Shown here: in pieces, positions 54,501-64,000 of the stretch
Numbering within the stretch: the first letter of the stretch is position 1
Layout of the letters: every line of letters starts with the position of its first letter
From: Pomphorhynchus laevis
Taxonomy: Eukaryota > Acanthocephala > Palaeacanthocephala > Echinorhynchida > Pomphorhynchidae
Length of the DNA stretch: 64,000 nt
NCBI GenBank assembly: GCA_012934845.2
Contig: WNNJ02003440.1
Location: 310,001 to 374,000 of the forward strand
Direction of reading: 5' to 3'
The notes under the pieces: generated by a model
Database searches by the model: none
What the model was told of the DNA's origin: nothing
The model's input: only the letters and a program-made list of their open reading frames with translations
Made by a program: the position numbers and the translations under genes

Positions 54501-54860
54501 AATCCTTGCTCAAGGTCTCTAGCGTTTCTAGAAATTGATCGATTGTTTGGTCAGCGCTTTGTCTATGTGTGCTCAGTTTGTAACGTGCGAAAAGTTCATT
54601 GCGAGGTTTAACGTATAGTTGCTCGAGCCTTTTTATCGCTTCGTCGAAGGAATCGCATTCGCTGATGAAATTATATACTGTAAATGAGACCATATTAATT
54701 AACACTTCGATACGATCACCATCTTCCAGATCTTTAATTGAATCCATATACTTATTAAATCGGCGTTTCCAATGACCTCAAACCAAGGGTGCATCGACAT
54801 CGTTCGGATGAGCGGAAAACGCATCTGGCTTGAAGACTTTGTCCATCGTTTGACCCACAA
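51540..54860 (-). mobile_element. Ty3/gypsy-type LTR retroelement, broken fossil
   Basis: Minus-strand fossil of a Ty3/gypsy (Metaviridae-type) element. Parts in order: gag with a zinc knuckle CRHCGKIGHFATVC (about 54100-54860); aspartic protease region (LALFDTGSSENFID, about 53880-53940); RT (DAYPLPRIDEIVQRVL, FRVPFGLTNAPAVFQ-like and FVYLDDVVVC, about 53000-53600); RNase H (TVETDVSEFCIAAVLIQDNK, about 52500-52950); integrase zinc and core regions (HETLCHPGVTRLAHF, YNPTGNGQVERYNGI, about 51540-52430). Roughly half a dozen breaks interrupt it. No downstream long terminal repeat was found; the upstream repeated segment at 54990-55400 may be part of its leader or terminal repeat. Moderately old. 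No envelope gene seen. Confidence 0.85.
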
Positions 54861-54989
54861 TAGTTTAATAAATTGAACTATACGGGAATTTTATTGAACA
54901 ATCTATAACACGTAAAACTGTTAAAGCAAAGTAATAAGTTATTAGTAATTACAGGACACAGTGATAGCATTAAAGTTTGTTACTCCACT

Positions 54990-55400
54990 CAAGAGCTAGG
55001 GCTATCCTCTACTCGAACCTGCATAACATGATAGTACCTAGGTAGGGAAGCAACGAGTATCATCGGAATAGTGAGTTTAAAGCCGTACTACTCCTTGTTC
55101 AGCGATAAGGTTATCATCCACTCTAACCATACTTACATGGTAGAACCTGAGTAAGTGTAGCTTTGAGCTTCGCATGAAACGATAAAGATTAGAGGCATGG
55201 CATTTCCGGTTAAGGATTAGGGCAATCCTCTACTCAAACCTGTCTAACATGGTAGAACCTAAGTTAGCATAGCCTTGAGTTTCACTGAATATGATACAGA
55301 TTTACATCATGTACTCATTGTTCGGGGCTAGGGTTATCTTCCATCTGAACCCATCTAACATGGGTAACCCTAAGTTGACATATATTCAGATTTCCTTGGA
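54990..55400 (-). repeat. four-unit tandem repeat beside the gypsy fossil
   Basis: Units of about 110 bp start near 54998, 55107, 55218 and 55330. Each contains the type agggctatcctctactcgaa followed 12 bp later by a catggtagaacct core in a small stem-loop. It lies upstream of the fossil's gag region, where a long terminal repeat or leader would be. Confidence 0.75.
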
Positions 55401-55499
55401 CAGATAATGCGATCTTTCAGATTTATCTATCAGTGGATGTCAAACCACTGACATTGCCTGGAGTGCGTGATGAGGATTAATCTGAATAGAGTAAGCACC

Positions 55500-55730
55500 C
55501 CTTAATGATAATAATTTTGCAACCCAAACTAGTAATAAAAGTAATATTAATAGTTTCTTTAAAAGAATAAGTTTTTTTTAACTTTTATTTTAATAAAAGT
55601 TTTTTTTATTTTTCAAAATATAGTAAACTTTTTGATCATTAAATGTTAAGGATAATATTCAAATAAAAAATAGGTATATTTTTAGGTATATTACAATATA
55701 CCTAAAACAGGTTTGTGAGATAAATATATA
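55500..55730. other. AT-rich spacer
   Basis: Nothing recognised between the repeat array and the LINE H leader. Confidence 0.5.
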
Positions 55731-55732
55731 CA

Positions 55733-55833
55733 TTCCAGATCAATCCAGTTCCAGATTAATCCACTTCCAAATCAATCCAGTTCCATATCAATCCAGTTCA
55801 ATACAAATCCAGTTCCATATCAATACAGTTCAG
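55733..55833 (+). repeat. short tandem array upstream of LINE H
   Basis: About six units of 17-18 bp with the theme caatccagttccatat. It may be the iterated 5' leader of LINE H, since LINE promoters are often built of such monomers. Confidence 0.75.
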
Positions 55834-55989
55834 CTCGCTCCGCTCGCGGAATTTTTAGAGTTAACCTCTCTAATTATTAAAATAAATTACAGAGCTGATT
55901 ACAGTTCCGCTGGTTGAAAAAAACTATTATTTCAATCAGTAGCAAATTAATCAGTTTAAACACAAGGACGTTGATGGGAGGACGTAAGA

Positions 55990-58650
55990 AGACAGCTACG
56001 ACAGACACAAACTGTGCTCAACTACAAGTACAGTTCTCGACACACGACTGCAGCGTCTCGACTAACAACCCCATGCGACAACAGTAAGTCTAAAGAAGAC
56101 TTTTTATGTAGCTTTTGTGCCACCAAACTCATACGCGACCTCTCCCAAAGGAACATATCAACCTCCAACGTGTCCACTCAAACCACCCCATTAGTTTTTG
56201 ATGTCCTTTGTCAACCGACTGATCCCGTCACCACATGCACTGCTAATCCCACGTCTGCACTTCCCGACATCCCCGTATCTTCCCTTCTGTCTGGTTTCTC
56301 AATAACCTTCATCCATCAATCAAAATCACATCCACCAACCTCCACAATCCTTCCACTCATAACCTTAACTCACATCGCTTACCACCCTCTATATTATCCA
56401 AATCCTCTTTATCTTCCGATGTCCAACCTACTCCTTTGATATCTTCAACTCCCAGCTCCCCTATCGTAATCTCAACAACTCACGTCACTCGTCCTCCTTT
56501 ACGGAAATGTTTCCTTCTCGCGATCGTTGCGTCATCGTCACTAATATCACTCCTTCAACCTTTTTATATCCAAAGCACGTCTCGACCACGATGTTTCCGC
56601 ATTCAGATCCATCCTCTCGTCTCTTGTTCCTGCGGATAAACCATCCTTTTTCAACAGCTTCTCTCCTGTCGCATTCATCCATCTAAACAAATCTTCTCAA
56701 TCTAATCCTTTCAAGCCCCTCTCCTAAAAATTGTTTTGAAGCATCGCTCTCACGCGTCTTCGTTCCTCTCCCAACGATTCAAACTCATGTCATATTCAGC
56801 CACTCGCATTTTCCCCGAACGAATCCCCTCGGAAATCGCTCAACTCTCATCTGCCAGCATCGAAAAACGCCGACGCTAGGAAAACGGCGAAATATCTCTC
56901 TCCATCCGGAACATCGACGGAAATTTGTAAGTTGTCCACACACGCCCCAAAATTCGATGGGCTCCATCTCACTTATGTGTCTTCGTCACTAGCCCCTATC
57001 ACCACTACACACAGTTTCCGCCCTAGCCTCCACGACACTAGATCTATTCTCAATAAATTCGATATTATCATCAACCTATTCACCAAGAAATGCATCGATA
57101 TCTTCTGCCTCACAGAATCTCGGCACTCCGATTCTGACGACCTCTCCATCCGCCGTTTGCTCTCTGTCGGTTGCTCACTAGTCGAATCCGCTCGCCCACC
57201 TCATCCCCTTCTAAATTCTCTAATCATGGCGGCATTGTCGCATTCACCCGTCACCACGCGTCCATTCGCAAAATCACTTCCCCTTTCAGTTCTTGCTCTT
57301 TTGAACTACTCACTTGTCGTTCTTCTAACCCGATCACTCTAGATCTCGCCATTGTATACCGTCCCGGTTCATCTGCTCCAACCTCTTTATTTTTTAACGA
57401 ACTCGCTGACATTCTCTCCCACTGTTCATTGTCCTCCATCTTTTCAATTGTTCTTGGCGACTTCAACATCCACCTCGACTGTCCCTCTTCCACCGAGTCC
57501 ATCCAGTTCATCAACATTCTATCCAACTATAACTACAATCCCATCTCCACTGCCTTCATACATATCCTTGGCAGGGCAATCGACATCATCGCTGTCCCTG
57601 ATCATTTTGCTGCCTACACATCACTGTTTATCTTCGATCCTGGTCTATCCAATCACTTTCTCGTCACCCTTGATCTCAATGACAACCACAACCCTACTTA
57701 CACACCTACAATCCTACGTCGCCCTTGGAGATATACTCTCCCTTCTCCGCTCTACCTTACTCAAATCGTCTCTATCCTATCCCACAATAACATATTCCTC
57801 TCCTCACGGTCTAGCCTTTCTTTTTGACTCTAAGCTCACATTCATTCTCGATATTCTCTTGCCCTTCAAGCTTCACCAACACCGTCGCTTGCATCGTGCC
57901 CCATGGTTTGACAACCAATGCCTACTATCAAAGCGTCGACTCAGTTATGCTTTTCGAGTCTATCACCGATCTCTCAAACGTGATTTCCGCTAGATCACCC
58001 CGTATTTCCGTGATTCCTATCATGCTCTTCGCCGGTCTCATTTCAACTTACTACGTACCAAATGCAACTCTTTCTGGCAGCATAAAATCATCACTTCATT
58101 CAACTCTAAGACTCTCTGACATACTTTTAACTCAATCCTTGCTCGCTCCTCTTCGCCGTGCAACATCAATTCCAATGATTATTCGTCATTTCTCCAGACT
58201 TAAGTATCCACGTTGCTCTCTCACACCCGGTCTTCATCCTATCCAACTCTGCCCCGCCTAGCCTCATTCTCCCGGAACTCTTTCATCCTCTCCCTGTCTT
58301 ACCTTCCGAAGTCTCATCTGTTCTTATGTCCTTGCCCAACAAAACCTCGCCTGCCGATCCATTGACTACCCACATGGAAATCCGCAATAATTCGTCCCCT
58401 CCTTAAGAAACAATCGCTCGACCCCTCTCTTCCTTCAAGCTATCTCCACATTTCACTACTACCTACACTTTTTAGAACGCATCATCTTAATACAGATCAA
58501 CGCCTATCTCTACTCATCCAATCTATACCCTCCTTTCCAATCCGCTTTCCGCTCTAATCACTCCATAGAAATCGCATGTATGAAAGTTTACAACGACTTA
58601 CTCATTTCTCGAGACAAGGCTCTATATAGTGTTATCATCTCCCTCGACCT
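55990..58650 (+). pseudogene. LINE H, 5' part to RT fingers (CR1/L2 type)
   Basis: 56014-56439 starts ORF1 (SKEDFLCSFCATKLIRDLSQ), followed by basic and proline/serine-rich frames to 56930. The endonuclease runs over 57000-57830 in two frames: RSILNKFDIIINLFTKKCID, IFCLTESRHSDSDDLSIRR, VYRPGSSAPTSLFFNELADI, IVLGDFNIHLDCPS and SNHFLVTLDLNDN. The linker is at 57830-58440, then RT fingers (LERIILIQINAYLYSSNLYP, FQSAFRSNHSIEIACMKVYN and DLLISRDKALYSVIISLDL). It is cut off at about 58650, just before the AAFD motif. The RT peptide matches the fragment at 2239-1331. Cytosine-rich sense strand, unlike its surroundings. Several frameshifts. Confidence 0.75.
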
Positions 58651-58651
58651 A

Positions 58652-60050
58652 ATAACCATGATGTCATTGCTGCGCCTTTATATCGGATATTTATAGCATC
58701 ATTATATTACGGTATAGTCCCGAATGCATCGAAACGCTCTATCATTAAGCCGCTTCATAAGAAAGGTGATCGATCATGTGTAAATAACTACCGACCGGTT
58801 AGTTTAACCTCTGTATCGTGTCGTGTATAAGATAGATTACTTTATCGGATAATCAGTAACTACTTAAAATCATACAGGTTACTTTCTACGAATCAGCACG
58901 GATTCCGTAAAAACTGTTCCACAGTAACCAACATTTTATTGGTGCAGGAAAGTTGGGGTTCCATAGTGGATGAGGGGTATGCTGTAGATGTCATATTTTT
59001 TGACTTCTCCAAAGCATTTGATCATGTCCCCATGATAAGTTGATTATGAAGAAGAGTGCATTAAACATCAATCCAATTATCATTCGTTAGATATGCAACT
59101 TTCTTTCTGGTCGCACATACCAGGTCACCATTCACGGTACCCTTTCCGATCATTATACAGTTTATGCCGGTGTCCCGCAAGGGTCTGTATTGGGTCCTCT
59201 TCTGTTTTGTATTTTCATCAACGATCTTCCCAGTGTAATAAGTTCGCATTCATTATTATTTGCAGACGATTTAAAAATTTGGAGAGCCATCAAGTCAGAT
59301 TATGATCGTAACATTCTTCAATCAGATATTGACACAGTTCTTAAGTGGGCACGTTCTAATGGTCTGTCTGTTAATGCCTCGAAGTGCACTTGCATGCAAA
59401 TTCGATCACGTAATATTATTCCAGTGCCGATATATCATTTCGGGGATCGAGTGATTAAAATGGTTTCGAGCTATAGAGATCTTGGCGTATGGATAACGGA
59501 TGATTTCTCCACTCGCAAAATACTGAGTACATATGTTCGAAGGCCATGTGTATGGTTGGTTTCCTTCGCCAATCACTCAGCTATGTGAGCCCACGTCTTT
59601 TAGAGTTCTTGCAAACGCTTTTGTACTAAGCCATTTGTTATATACTTCTCAACGTTCATACCCTCGAACCATAGATGAGATTACTCGACTTGAGAAGGTG
59701 CTACGTAGGGCAACAAAATTAGTACATTCTTTGAGATAACTTCTTTACGAAGACCGTCTTTGGTCTTTAAATATGCAGTCGTTATGTGATATTCGTGATT
59801 TGCGGGATCTGTGTCTTGTATGGGAGGTATTTCACAATGAACACCATGTGTTGTGTAGGCTCTTCAACATTCGATCAACTCGAGCTTTTCGAGGTCACTC
59901 GTTATATCTTATCGCCGAAGAATAGTACATTCAAGGACGATTAAATTTGGACAACGAATAATAAATTCATAGAATCGTTTGAGCGATGATCTTGTAAATG
60001 CGGCGACTCGTGAGCTCTTTAAACGACAGATTATTTTAAATTGTTGACTG
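58652..60050 (+). pseudogene. LINE I, RT fragment (CR1/jockey type)
   Basis: Plus-strand RT without endonuclease. Broken frames give IIKPLHKKGDRSCVNNYRPV, NQHGFRKNCSTVTNILLVQE and VDVIFFDFSKAFDHVP (about 59000). From 59167, YAGVPQGSVLGPLLFCIFIN then DLPSVISSHSLLFADDLKIW has the catalytic FADD, with LKWARSNGLSVNASKCTCMQ after it. C-terminal pieces run to 60050 (LRRATKLVHSLR, LWSLNMQSLCDIRDLRDL). The start at 58652 abuts LINE H exactly, a 5'-truncated insertion or recombination junction. Stops and frameshifts at about 58840, 59040 and 59590. Confidence 0.75.
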
Positions 60051-60103
60051 ATTTGTTTTTGTTTTTCTCTTTTTCTTTTATTTTGACTATCAATTTGTCA
60101 GCA

Positions 60104-60345
60104 ACTCTGCCCCTACACATATCCTTGGCGGGGCACTCGGCATCATCGAGGTCCCCAATCATTTTGCTGCCTACAGCTCACTGTCCATCTCCGATCCTGG
60201 TCTATCCGATCACTTTCTCGTCACCCTTGATCTTACTTACAATTACACCCCTCCTCACATACCTACAATCCTACGTCGCCCGTGGAGAAACCTTGACCTC
60301 TCCCTTCTCCGAACTGTTTACTAAAATCGTCTCTATTCTTAGATA
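60104..60345 (+). pseudogene. LINE H endonuclease fragment, third copy
   Basis: Matches 57544-57785: acatatccttggcggggcac, cattttgctgcctacagctc, LSISDPGLSDHFLVTLDL. It is about 240 bp long, with 10-15% differences. It lies between LINE I and the Penelope-like cluster. Confidence 0.75.
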
Positions 60346-60806
60346 GATACGTCTATATTCTTAGAACACTATTATTAGATATAGCATAGCAGCGGGGTCA
60401 AACACGTGCTTATGACGTAATCAGGTTTCGATAATATATCGTAAAGATGACATATTTAAATTTACAAGAAACATATTTTTGCATGAGCATTCATGCATAC
60501 CATATAATATAAAATATAATACATTAAATAATGAAATTTTAAGAATTGCAACAATATGTAATGATATTGGCTTTCTTCAAAATCATCTAAATAATTTAAT
60601 AGATACATATTTTAAACTGGTTACTATAAAAATACAATCAAACAGAAAATAGTAAAATATATAAATCAACACAATAATATAAAAAATAAATTTAAAATCA
60701 TTAGCGGAAAATTTTTATGGTTGGATATTAAATAATATACTTTGTATTTGAATAAGATACTATATAATGAAATTTAATCAGAAGAAATACGTTCTTAACA
60801 CGTATT

Positions 60807-60850
60807 TGGCTCCGCTGCTATGTTGGGTAGAGAAGTTAGGGGCCGAAACC
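60807..60850 (+). other. partial interleaved-stem motif, copy 4 (opposite strand)
   Basis: tttggctccgctgctatgtt, gaagttaggggccgaaacct, then the next RT copy cuts off the last arm. One stem (ggctcc/ggggcc) is degraded. Confidence 0.6.
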
Positions 60851-61725
60851 TGATAATGAAATTAAATAATGAAATTTTAAGAATTGCAACAATATGTAAT
60901 GATATTGGCTTTCTTCAAAATCATTTAAATAATTTAATAGATACATATTTTAAACTAGGTTACTATAAAAATAACATCAAGCAGAAAATAGTAAAATATA
61001 TAAATCAACACAATATTATTGAAAATAAATTTAAACTCTTAAGTGGAAATTGTTATGAATAGATAAATCCATAATTTTATCAATTAAAATTCAATAATTT
61101 GTTACTATAAAAATACCATCAAACAAAACATAGTAAAATATATAAATCAACACAATAATATAAAGAATAATAATTATATTATTTAATATAATAAATAATA
61201 TACTTTGCATTAGAATTAGATACTAGATAACAGACGATGTATCCGAACATACGTATTATATAATATTAAATTTAAATTTTAACATTCAAATTTACATAAA
61301 ACATTTTTTGCATGAGCATTCATGCATACCATATAATATAAAATATAATACATTAAATAATGAAATTTTAAGAATTGCAACAATTTGTAACGATATTGGT
61401 TTTCTTCAGTACCATTTAAATAATTTAATAGATACATATTCTAAACTAGGTTACTATAAATACAAACTCAAGCACAAAATAGTAAAATATATAAATCAAT
61501 ACAATAATATGAAAAATAAATTTAAAATCATTAGCGGAAAATTTTTATGGATGGATAATAAATAATATACTTTGTATTAGAATAAGATAATTGGATCAAA
61601 ATAAGATACACCAGTATCGATATGAACATATGTTTGAATGAGCATTCATTTTTACCATATAATATTAAATATAATACATTAAATAATTGTGTAAGCAGAC
61701 TCCCTCATTTTTTAAAAATTGAACA

Positions 61726-61857
61726 AATCGAGAGAAGTCAATGTAATTTTTTTAATTGCTGCAAATTTTCGATAACTACTGCGATCATTATGTCCTGATC
61801 GCAGTAGTAATAGAGAATTTGTAACAATTAAAAAAATTACATTGACTTCTCTCGATT
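61726..61857. mobile_element. 132-bp hairpin MITE inside the Penelope-like cluster
   Basis: Two arms of about 62 bp, aatcgagagaagtcaatgta ... actactgcgatca, are nearly perfect inverted copies around a short centre (ttatgtcc). It interrupts a Penelope-like RT copy, which continues at 61860 (ttacataaaataatgaaatt). The near-identity of arms suggests recent origin or hairpin-based correction. Confidence 0.85.
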
Positions 61858-62170
61858 CGTTTACATAAAATAATGAAATTTTAAGAATTGTCATGACATT
61901 GACTATCTTCAAAATCATTTAGATAATTTAATAGATGCATATTTTAAAGTAGGTTACTATAAATATATCATCAAACAGAAAATAGTAAAGTATATAAATC
62001 AACAAAATATTATTATAGAAACGTAATATCTGATTTTAGTTTTGTTATAAGCTTAGATTGGTGAATCATTGATTTAAAGAGTTTATTTTCGTTTTCACTT
62101 AATTTTGTAAATATAATAAGGGAATAAAATTTTGATAAAGCATAGATAAACAAATAGTTTCTTGTTCCAA

Positions 62171-62203
62171 TATTTCGACTTCCCATCAAAGTCATTGTCA
62201 AGG
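62171..62203 (-). ncRNA. hammerhead-like ribozyme motif, degenerate
   Basis: About 60 bp past the end of the GIY-YIG fragment the minus strand reads cttgacaatgactttgatgg then gaagtcgaaatatt. gactt and aagtc form a 5-bp stem II with a 7-nt loop, followed directly by the GAAA box; ttgacaa stands where CUGANGA would be. Two conserved core positions depart from the consensus, so activity is unlikely. Penelope-like elements are known to carry hammerheads in their terminal repeats, which fits the location. Stem I and III pairing was not established. Confidence 0.5.
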
Positions 62204-62267
62204 ATGTAATCTAAAAAAATTTACAATCAGTACAATAAAAACTACGAAATAAAAAAAATAAAAGTTT

Positions 62268-62903
62268 CTATCTGTAGAGTTTTAGTTCACGTCCAAATTC
62301 GTTGAATTTTATATTTGTTAATGGACGATAAATTCGAATGAGGAGAGCTTCCACCAGTATTAATTCGTATGTACTATTGCATTTGTAAAGTATTTTAAAA
62401 TTCTTTATCATCTCGTTTAATGCAACAACTCCACTATGTTCGGCTTCTATATGCTTCTGGATCGCACTACTATTATACTTATGCTGTTTGATACGATCCA
62501 ACAATTTACAACTTGTGTAACCAAAATAAGCGGCGTTACAACCAGCTTTTTTACGTGAATATTGGTACACGACGTTTTGAGTGTTTTCTGAAGTGGTTCT
62601 CTTCCTCAACTAAAACATGGATCCCAAACGATAAGGTCGGAAAAACCCTCTTATATCCAGATTCGAATTTTGATTCATACAACGAATATGTTGATGACAT
62701 ATTTGCGTCAGCGATCTAACGTCGTTTGTAAGATTTGAAATCGAATCGCTTTTACAATACACTATGACTTTGTTGTGGCATATTGGGTTTGTCTGCGTTG
62801 TATTAACTGTTCGCATAAATTTATCTATAATTACGTCAACTTTTGATAGTGGGGAATTAGAATTCACTAGAGATTGTTTAATATAGATGATTCTGGATCG
62901 CAC
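62268..62903 (-). pseudogene. Penelope-like element GIY-YIG endonuclease fragment
   Basis: Two minus-strand frames in the same phase (62903-62610 and 62609-62268) are split by one stop. The second reads NVVYQYSRKKAGCNAAYFGY then TSCKLLDRIKQHKYNSSAIQ, KHIEAEHSG, LILVEALLIRIYRPLTN. VVYQYS stands for GIY and AYFGYTS for YIG. R and E downstream (RIKQH, VEALLI) are the catalytic arginine and glutamate positions. The cysteines of the Penelope-type linker (KAGC) are partly present. The upstream 97 codons (VDVIIDKFMRTVNTTQTNPI, LTQICHQHIRCMNQNSNLDI) may be the RT-to-nuclease linker. No RT is attached at the left. Confidence 0.8.
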
Positions 62904-62989
62904 TACTCTTATACTTATGCTGTTTGATAATAATATTACTAATATAATATTAATTTATTAATAATATTACTCAAAATGTTATTAAAAAT

Positions 62990-63200
62990 AAATTTAAAAT
63001 CATGAGCGGAAATTTTTTAATAAATAATATGCTTTGTTTTAGAATAAGATACTTGATCATCAAATTTCATCAGAGGAAATACGTCATTAGCATATGTTTG
63101 GTCCAGCTAATATGCTGAGTCTAGGAATTGGGGCCAAAACATTATAACACAGCAGTACCTTTTGGCTATCTCTAATCATTATTTTGATATTTGATTTGTA
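62990..63200 (+). repeat. Penelope-like tail and diverged terminal repeat
   Basis: gcggaaattttttaataaat, then catatgtttggtccagctaa and ggggccaaaacattataaca, the pseudoknot region with both stems weakened. Opposite orientation to the copies at 14040 and 41290. Confidence 0.6.
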
Positions 63201-63299
63201 ATTTATTAGTTAATTCATAAAATTTGTCTTTTATTCAAATTTCAATTTTAAATTAACATGATTAAAATATATATTGTCTCCTATGAAATCTTCTATAAG

Positions 63300-63540
63300 A
63301 ATTATTTATTATTTATAATTATTTTATATTATTTATAAAATATTATATTATAATATTATATATTATATAATATTATAATAATATTATATTTATATTATAT
63401 TTAAATATTAAATATTTTTATATATTTTAAAATTAAGTATTCTGCTATTAGTCAATTCATAAAAATAACTTTTATTTTAAATTTCAATTTTTTATTTTAA
63501 CTTGATTTAGATTATATAAAATCTTATAACAATTATTTAT
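63300..63540. repeat. AT-rich tract and terminal-repeat tail
   Basis: tattata-type simple sequence to about 63420, then ctattagtcaattcataaaa, the family's end in reverse orientation. Confidence 0.6.
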
Positions 63541-63542
63541 TT

Positions 63543-63638
63543 TTGTGAATATTGCTTACACGAGCCGCTATTCTTAACTGGTCGGTTTGATATTATCCTC
63601 GTGTGGTTGTTTGAATCCTATCAGCATCACTGTATACT
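63543..63638 (+). repeat. 96-bp repeat, first copy (361-bp period)
   Basis: tgtgaatattgcttacacga ... ctatcagcatcactgtatac recurs at 63904-64000 with about five changes. The region between (63639-63903) is less AT-rich and has no recognised frame. Could be the start of a satellite or a terminal repeat; the window ends inside the second copy. Confidence 0.8.
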
Positions 63639-63903
63639 ACAATCAGCGTGGGTGGACCTCATCAGCAGTGAGCCCACGCCTACATTTCGTGTTTCGCTTT
63701 TGTTACTGCTTCTGCTGAACTCCTTGTTGCCGAAATGCTGGTTTATATTTGACTTATATACCAAATTACACAATTAATGTGTTCTCTATTTGGTGTGGGC
63801 GGTAACTAATATTTGGAATTCGGATCCACCACACACCGATTTTTTATTCCGTTCTTATATGAAATGTCCACTGGACAGTAAACCTTAAGCTGTTATTTTA
63901 CTA

Positions 63904-64000
63904 TTGTGAATATTGCTTACACGAGCCGCTATTCTTCATTGGTCGGTTTGATATTATACTCGTGTAGTTGTATGAATCCTATCAGCATCACTGTACACTA
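63904..64000 (+). repeat. 96-bp repeat, second copy (cut by window end)
   Basis: Same as 63543-63638, offset 361 bp. Both copies keep a 7-bp acacgag/ctcgtgt-type inverted pair. Confidence 0.8.

Larger units (their letters stand above)
60350..62010 (+). repeat. cluster of Penelope-like RT tails, four or five partial copies
   Basis: Plus-strand copies of the RT C-terminus at about 60435-60735, 60850-61065, 61290-61570 and 61860-62010, and scraps at 60350-60430 and 61620-61690. Each has NEILRIATICNDIGFLQNHL then NNLIDTYFKLGYYKNN. Two end with FLWMDNK-type stops. Terminal-repeat pieces with the pseudoknot half are at 60370-60425 and 60790-60855. The head-to-tail arrangement of partial copies is what Penelope-like elements leave when they insert as tandem, 5'-truncated units. 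Confidence 0.75.

Noticed and set aside
58630-60104. LINE I as a simple insertion into LINE H
   Set aside because: The LINE H sequence after LINE I is its endonuclease region, not the continuation of the RT, and no target duplication was seen.
20030-62609. Reassigned stop codons, suggested by many in-frame stops in otherwise good RT frames
   Set aside because: Stops fall at non-equivalent positions, accompany frameshifts, and the host gene reads with the standard code and a TAA stop.

Overview
The window is AT-rich animal nuclear DNA packed with decayed and nested transposable elements around one recognisable host gene. GT-AG introns, LINEs of several clades, Penelope-like retroelements, a hAT transposon and a C6orf136-type gene point to a metazoan, probably an invertebrate. 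The species cannot be named from the sequence. No tRNA, rRNA or CRISPR array was recognised.

Host gene (minus strand, 34312 to 19005): five exons read in one continuous phase to a 187-residue protein of the C6orf136/DUF2358 type. Every junction is GT-AG, and an AATAAA follows the stop. Its second intron is 13.8 kb and holds most of the LINE load of the middle of the window: LINE D split by LINE E, LINE F split by a hAT element, and Penelope-like remnants. Intron 1 carries a long-inverted-repeat element with a smaller MITE inside it. A second, weaker host candidate is a terminal exon at 15112-15186.

Layout. 1-12 kb: remnants of retroelements with a C-terminal restriction-like endonuclease (three sub-lineages, called A, B and C here), one CR1/L2-type LINE fragment, and a 1.2-kb unit bounded by 137-bp direct repeats (7805-9015). 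12-19 kb: AT-rich DNA with Penelope-like pieces, a 350-bp foldback MITE and a triplicated small-ORF repeat. 19-34 kb: the host gene and its TE-filled intron. 34-42 kb: AT-rich DNA, LINE G and a second LINE E copy. 42-50 kb: one nearly whole A-type element (minus) and one decayed B-type element (plus). 51.5-55.4 kb: a broken Ty3/gypsy fossil (minus). 55.7-60.3 kb: LINEs H and I. 60.3-64 kb: a cluster of Penelope-like pieces, a GIY-YIG endonuclease fragment with a hammerhead-like motif, and a 361-bp-spaced repeat at the window edge.

Most notable: (1) the five-exon host gene recovered from inside repeats; (2) a dispersed terminal repeat, linked to Penelope-like RT fragments, that carries two interleaved 8-9 bp stems (pseudoknot or bistable fold); (3) a hammerhead-like motif just 3' of a GIY-YIG fragment; (4) two clean nested insertions with perfect target-site duplications (14 bp and 8 bp); (5) a direct-repeat-bounded unit with a TATA-like box, a 33-bp minisatellite, an unassigned open frame and a run of long hairpins.
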